From the NCBI RefSeq assembly GCF_022129445.1, contig NZ_JADQAQ010000043.1:1-38424 (forward strand): a DNA stretch of 38,424 nucleotides, read 5' to 3'. A model generated the notes under the pieces. It was not told the origin of the DNA. It ran no database searches and saw only the letters and a list, made by a program, of their open reading frames with translations. How positions within the stretch are numbered: the stretch's first letter is position 1; each line of letters opens with the position of its first letter. Positions 34,867-38,424 of this stretch are shown here, piece by piece. The translations under genes and the position numbers were made by a program. The stretch comes from Photobacterium sp. Ph5 (GTDB lineage: Bacteria; Pseudomonadota; Gammaproteobacteria; Enterobacterales; Vibrionaceae).

Positions 34867-37800
34867 TTATTTACCACTGGCTGGATGATATTGCTGACCT
34901 TTCATTGTTACCTCTAGCTGAGGTGATGCAATATCTATATGATTTTTAATGAACTTATTCTTTATTCGGCAATGAAGGTCATGGGTTAAACTTAAACGAT
35001 GCCCTGTTTCTGCCGCATAAGCTCGTAACTCAAATTGTTGGCAATTAGCGGTTAATCCTAAGAAGAATACTTCGGGAGCTGGGTTATCGAGTACCAGTTC
35101 ACACTCCTCAGCAGCTTCAAATAATAGTTGTGTTACTAGCTCTGGATCGGCTTTAAATTTCACATTGATTGAAAGATTTACTCGAGTTATCGCATCGGAC
35201 AACGACCAGTTAATAAATTGCTCAGTAACAAAGGCTTTATTAGGCACGATCACTTCTTTTCTATCCCAGTCCACAATAGTCGTTGCGCGGGTTTTTATTT
35301 TCGCAACTACCCCTGTAAGATCGCGAATCGTCACCGTATCACCAATACGAATTGGTTTTTCAAACAAGATAATTAAGCCTGAAATAAAGTTGGCAAATAT
35401 TTCCTGCATACCAAAACCAATACCAACACCAAGGGCGGCAACTAGCCACTGCATTTTGCTCCAGTCAAAACCAATTAATGCAGAGCCAACAATAATACCG
35501 ATGAAAATGGCTAAATAACGGGTAACAGAAGTAATCGCATAACCTGTACCTGGGCTTAAATCAAGGTGCTGAAGAATAAGTAGCTCCATAGCGCCGGGTA
35601 GATCTCGTGCCAAAATAGCGGTTAAACCAAAGGCTAAAATAGCCAGTAATACACTTTGTAGTGTGATGGTATTGAGCTCTTCAATGCCGTTGATGGTATT
35701 GGTGACATCCCATAGCGTTACGCCTTCAAGTAATGACGTTGCTTGATAAAGATCGGAAAACAACCAACTCAAAATAAATAGGTAAATCAGTGATAATAAT
35801 GAGCGTAATAAACGTAATGATTGAGCACTGATTTTATCTAAGTCTACTTTCGGCTCTTCAATTTCAATGTTTAGATCATTACTAATGTGGTGTTCGTCTT
35901 TATCATCCTGCATTTCTGCTTGACGTTGAGCAATGATTTCTTGGCGCTTCGCTTTAGCACGTTCAAAAGCAAGACGACGCTTTTGAATTAACATCAAACG
36001 TTTGATCAGGTAGTAAACGAGCAGGGTAGCGACACCAATAACTGCACCTTGTTGAATGCGCAACATAATGGTTTGTGATGTTGCCAAGTAACCATTAAGT
36101 GCTGCGTAGTTGAGCACTTGTGGTGTAATAATAAGTACCCACCAAAATATATGGTGACCAATATGGGCTTTACCTTCGGGTAGTTCACCATAGGTCATAG
36201 GCATCTTAAGTTTCCACAAGCGCCAATGGAAAAAACTGATAGCAATATTAGAAATAATAAAAGCTAATCGTCCAAGGGTAGCCGTTGTATCTAATTCGCT
36301 CGTTAGCATGGTGAACTGTTGCAAAACGAGTGCAGGAATAAACACCATCATTAAGTGTCGATAACTGTGTAATGCTTTATTGATAATTTCTTCAGACCAA
36401 CCAAAGTGACTGATGAAAAGTCCATTTTCGCGGCATAACTCTCGAATAAAAAAGAAGACAACCAGTGCATAAGGCAGCGAGAGGGCTTGGCCTAAATGGA
36501 AAATAAAAGGTAATTGCCAAGCAAGGCTTAAAGTATAACCAATAATAAAGATGATGAGAGGGAGAGGCCATGCAAGGATGAATGCAATGGCGACATTGGT
36601 ATAGCTATAACGGAATTTATCTTCGGTGACACGATTAATTCGCTTACTGGTTTTTTCTAAATAAAGTACCCAATGTTTTTTCGCAAAAAATAGGAATGCA
36701 AGCAGTGACGCAATCACAAATATGCTAGCAAACAATGAGTAAGGGCTAATGAAATGAGGTATTTTAACGAGGCCTATCCATTGAGTGGGAGAGAAGAACC
36801 ATTTGATTTTTTCTACCATTTGCTTAATTACATCAAAGCTGAGTGGATTGGTATTAGGAGCCCAAAAAAGTAATTTTGCCGATTCATTTTTGATCTTGAC
36901 CAGCATGCTATTTAAGCGATCGAAAATGACTTTAAGTTTGGCTTGTTGGTAAATTAACGTTTCAGACGCTTTATTAATATCGCTATATAATGTGAGATTA
37001 TCCTGTATCAACGTATGTAATTGATCAATTTGTTGTTGTGATAGATCGCTGGTACTGATTTTGTCTTTACTATTTCTGAGTAAATCAGATTGTTGTTGGT
37101 AATCATAGAGTCGAATTTGGTTACGTGCGACATCGCGATTAAGTTTCTCAATCGGTGGGTTTGACGGTAAACTTTGTAATCGGTTGCGAAGGTTCTCACT
37201 AATAATTGGACTTATATTAAGCCAATCAGCCATAACCCTTAATGCATCTGCTGTTTGTGTGGTTTCAGCGATTTGTTCATTGGTTGTACTGATAGATTGC
37301 TGTGTTTGCTCAATATTAGATGTTAGCGTTGTTAACTCAGAAGACAAATGCTTGTTTAATGTTAACTGTTGTTTAATCACTTCTGGCTGGTTTTGAATAT
37401 CGGCTTGTAACTCTTGATTCTGTTCATCATTTTCAGAAATGTTAGAGCGTAGAACACGATTAAGCGTGTTTTGTAAGTTGTTGCGATATGCCTGATGTGC
37501 TTCAATTTGTAAGTTTTCATATTGCAGGTTTAATTTTGCTAATGCGCGACGATTACCAGCACTTAGCTGTTCAGCTTCTAGCATAAATAAATGGCTAATC
37601 GTATATTGCTCGGCGATTTGGAGCAGCATGATAGCTTCTGTGTTATTTCCCCGTTGTGCTTGAGATAGCTCTTTAGTAATACTTTGTTTTTGTGTTCTTA
37701 ACTTATTGGTTTGATATGAGAAATCATCAATACCATGCTCAATTTCAATTAAAATATTGCGGTATGATTGACGTGCGATCTCTAGTTGGATGAGCTTGGT

Positions 37801-38157
37801 ATCTTGCTCTGCAATTTCTAACGTTAGCTGGTCGTGATCCCAATCGTTAAACTCTGGAAATTCTGCCGCGCTAAAATTCGCTATTTGATCTTGAATCGTT
37901 GCCCTATCTTCTGGATAGGAATTCATTAATTTTTCATAACTACGTGTTGCTTGAATAAAGTTTTCAGTTTTCTCTAGCTGGTTTTTTGCTGTTTGATAAG
38001 CAGAAAGCTGTTTGATTATTTCAGGCGTTTTTTGCTGGCCTTCAAGCTGACTGATCTTGTTGGAAATAATGTGTTCGTATGATGCATTCTCTTCAGCAGA
38101 GAGTGGGGCGGAAATAAGAATGAGTAAAAAGAGATAAAAAAATGAGAAAAGTCGCAT
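34867..38157 (-). CDS. mscM: Large mechanosensitive channel MscM (YjeP type)
   Basis: A 1096-residue protein with a signal peptide (cleaved after ...APLSA). A periplasmic coiled-coil region extends to about residue 460, then a series of membrane spans, then the conserved MscS core near 870-1000 (WLVAALGVGIGFGMQEIFANFISGLIILFE, RIGDTVTIRDLTG, VPNKAFVTEQFINWSLSD). Close agreement with recalled E. coli YjeP (about 1107 residues), including VDLDAISAQSLRL-like VDLDKISAQSLRLLRS and HLDLSPGTGYAIT, distinguishes it from MscK. It opens under membrane tension to release solutes during osmotic downshock. AGG lies 7 nt before the ATG. In E. coli the gene follows psd; here psd is not adjacent and the gene stands alone. 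Confidence 0.93.
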   Translation of the reverse strand: MRLFSFFYLFLLILISAPLSAEENASYEHIISNKISQLEGQQKTPEIIKQLSAYQTAKNQLEKTENFIQATRSYEKLMNSYPEDRATIQDQIANFSAAEFPEFNDWDHDQLTLEIAEQDTKLIQLEIARQSYRNILIEIEHGIDDFSYQTNKLRTQKQSITKELSQAQRGNNTEAIMLLQIAEQYTISHLFMLEAEQLSAGNRRALAKLNLQYENLQIEAHQAYRNNLQNTLNRVLRSNISENDEQNQELQADIQNQPEVIKQQLTLNKHLSSELTTLTSNIEQTQQSISTTNEQIAETTQTADALRVMADWLNISPIISENLRNRLQSLPSNPPIEKLNRDVARNQIRLYDYQQQSDLLRNSKDKISTSDLSQQQIDQLHTLIQDNLTLYSDINKASETLIYQQAKLKVIFDRLNSMLVKIKNESAKLLFWAPNTNPLSFDVIKQMVEKIKWFFSPTQWIGLVKIPHFISPYSLFASIFVIASLLAFLFFAKKHWVLYLEKTSKRINRVTEDKFRYSYTNVAIAFILAWPLPLIIFIIGYTLSLAWQLPFIFHLGQALSLPYALVVFFFIRELCRENGLFISHFGWSEEIINKALHSYRHLMMVFIPALVLQQFTMLTSELDTTATLGRLAFIISNIAISFFHWRLWKLKMPMTYGELPEGKAHIGHHIFWWVLIITPQVLNYAALNGYLATSQTIMLRIQQGAVIGVATLLVYYLIKRLMLIQKRRLAFERAKAKRQEIIAQRQAEMQDDKDEHHISNDLNIEIEEPKVDLDKISAQSLRLLRSLLSLIYLFILSWLFSDLYQATSLLEGVTLWDVTNTINGIEELNTITLQSVLLAILAFGLTAILARDLPGAMELLILQHLDLSPGTGYAITSVTRYLAIFIGIIVGSALIGFDWSKMQWLVAALGVGIGFGMQEIFANFISGLIILFEKPIRIGDTVTIRDLTGVVAKIKTRATTIVDWDRKEVIVPNKAFVTEQFINWSLSDAITRVNLSINVKFKADPELVTQLLFEAAEECELVLDNPAPEVFFLGLTANCQQFELRAYAAETGHRLSLTHDLHCRIKNKFIKNHIDIASPQLEVTMKGQQYHPASGK

Positions 38158-38213
38158 AAAAAACCTGTGATTGAGTGCTACGAATGCGTGAAAGCAGAAG
38201 ATGTAAACATTCT

Positions 38214-38243
38214 GTTATAGTAATTGAAATTGATGAAAAACAA
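38214..38243 (-). promoter_or_regulatory. Candidate mscM promoter
   Basis: On the minus strand TTGTTT (38238-38243) and TATAAC (38214-38219) are separated by 18 bp, about 57 nt before the mscM start. The match to sigma-70 consensus is moderate. Confidence 0.4.
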
Positions 38244-38312
38244 TAGATTGGTATGAGAATAGACCTAATTGATCTATAAGTCGGCGAATGAATAAGAGAA
38301 TAGGAAAATACC

Positions 38313-38341
38313 TTGACCGATATCGCATAAGTGATTACATT
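38313..38341 (+). promoter_or_regulatory. Promoter of tRNA-Ser with GC-rich discriminator
   Basis: TTGACC (38313-38318) and TACATT (38336-38341) have the ideal 17-bp spacing. They are followed by AGCCGCCG, a G+C-rich discriminator typical of stable RNA promoters under stringent control. Transcription would start about 30 nt before the tRNA. Confidence 0.8.
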
Positions 38342-38379
38342 AGCCGCCGTTGAAACGCACTGCGGTTCAGCAACAATGT

Positions 38380-38424
38380 GGTGAGGTGTCCGAGTGGCTG
38401 AAGGAGCACGCCTGGAAAGTGTGT
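38380..38424 (+). tRNA. tRNA-Ser(GGA), 5' part only (runs off the window)
   Basis: The last 45 bases are the 5' part of a serine tRNA: acceptor strand GGTGAGG, a D arm with CCGAGTGGCTGAAGGAGC, and an anticodon loop with GGA (CCTGGAAAG). It agrees with recalled E. coli tRNA-Ser(GGA). The variable arm and 3' end lie outside the window. Confidence 0.92.

Noticed and set aside
34867..38157. Assignment as MscK (KefA)
   Set aside because: Sequence blocks and length agree better with YjeP/MscM.

Overview
The window looks like chromosome from a gamma-proteobacterium of the Vibrionaceae, most likely Photobacterium or a close relative. The evidence is low-to-moderate G+C, protein sequences close to E. 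coli YpdA/YpdB, YhjX, AlaE and YjeP, and a tRNA-Ser gene followed by degenerate copies of its own 3' end. The genus is an inference; no rRNA or marker gene is present to settle it. A tRNA-Ser is cut off at each end of the window, both on the + strand.

Layout. 1-340: 3' end of a tRNA-Ser, its terminator and two decayed copies of the tRNA tail plus terminator. 330-3243 (-): ynjC-ynjD-ynjF-like genes (fused two-domain ABC permease, ATPase, CDP-alcohol phosphotransferase) with no binding-protein gene. 3471-7253 (+): a pyruvate-sensing module, with histidine kinase PyrS/YpdA, LytTR regulator PyrR/YpdB and then YhjX, which is the known target of YpdAB in E. coli. A direct repeat resembling a PyrR site lies in front of yhjX. 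7586-8029 (+): L-alanine exporter AlaE, ending at a perfect 32-bp palindrome that faces the next, convergent operon.

8121-34534 (-) is the main accessory region, about 26 kb. It carries two tandem, colinear giant RTX adhesin genes (3255 and 3280 codons), then a type I secretion ABC transporter (LapB type), a HlyD-type adaptor, a TolC-type outer membrane channel, an OmpA-like lipoprotein and a PstS-like periplasmic binding protein. Junctions from the second adhesin downwards are tight (overlap or short gap). Each adhesin gene has its own, evidently duplicated, upstream region. The adhesins combine a short LapA-like N-terminal segment (without the di-alanine LapG site known from LapA), about six Ig-like repeats of about 100 residues, T1SS-143 type repeats, a long run of cadherin-like domains, a few RTX nonapeptides and a C-terminal secretion signal. 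The likely job of the operon is export and surface display of biofilm or attachment fibres. No lapD or lapG homologue is in the window.

34867-38157 (-): the large mechanosensitive channel MscM (YjeP type). 38313-38424 (+): a strong stable-RNA promoter and the first 45 nt of tRNA-Ser(GGA).

The best candidates for something undescribed are the paired giant adhesins with divergent retention modules sharing one exporter, and the PstS-like protein built into that operon. The pyrS-pyrR-yhjX-alaE arrangement is a neat natural linkage of a sensor with its transporter target.
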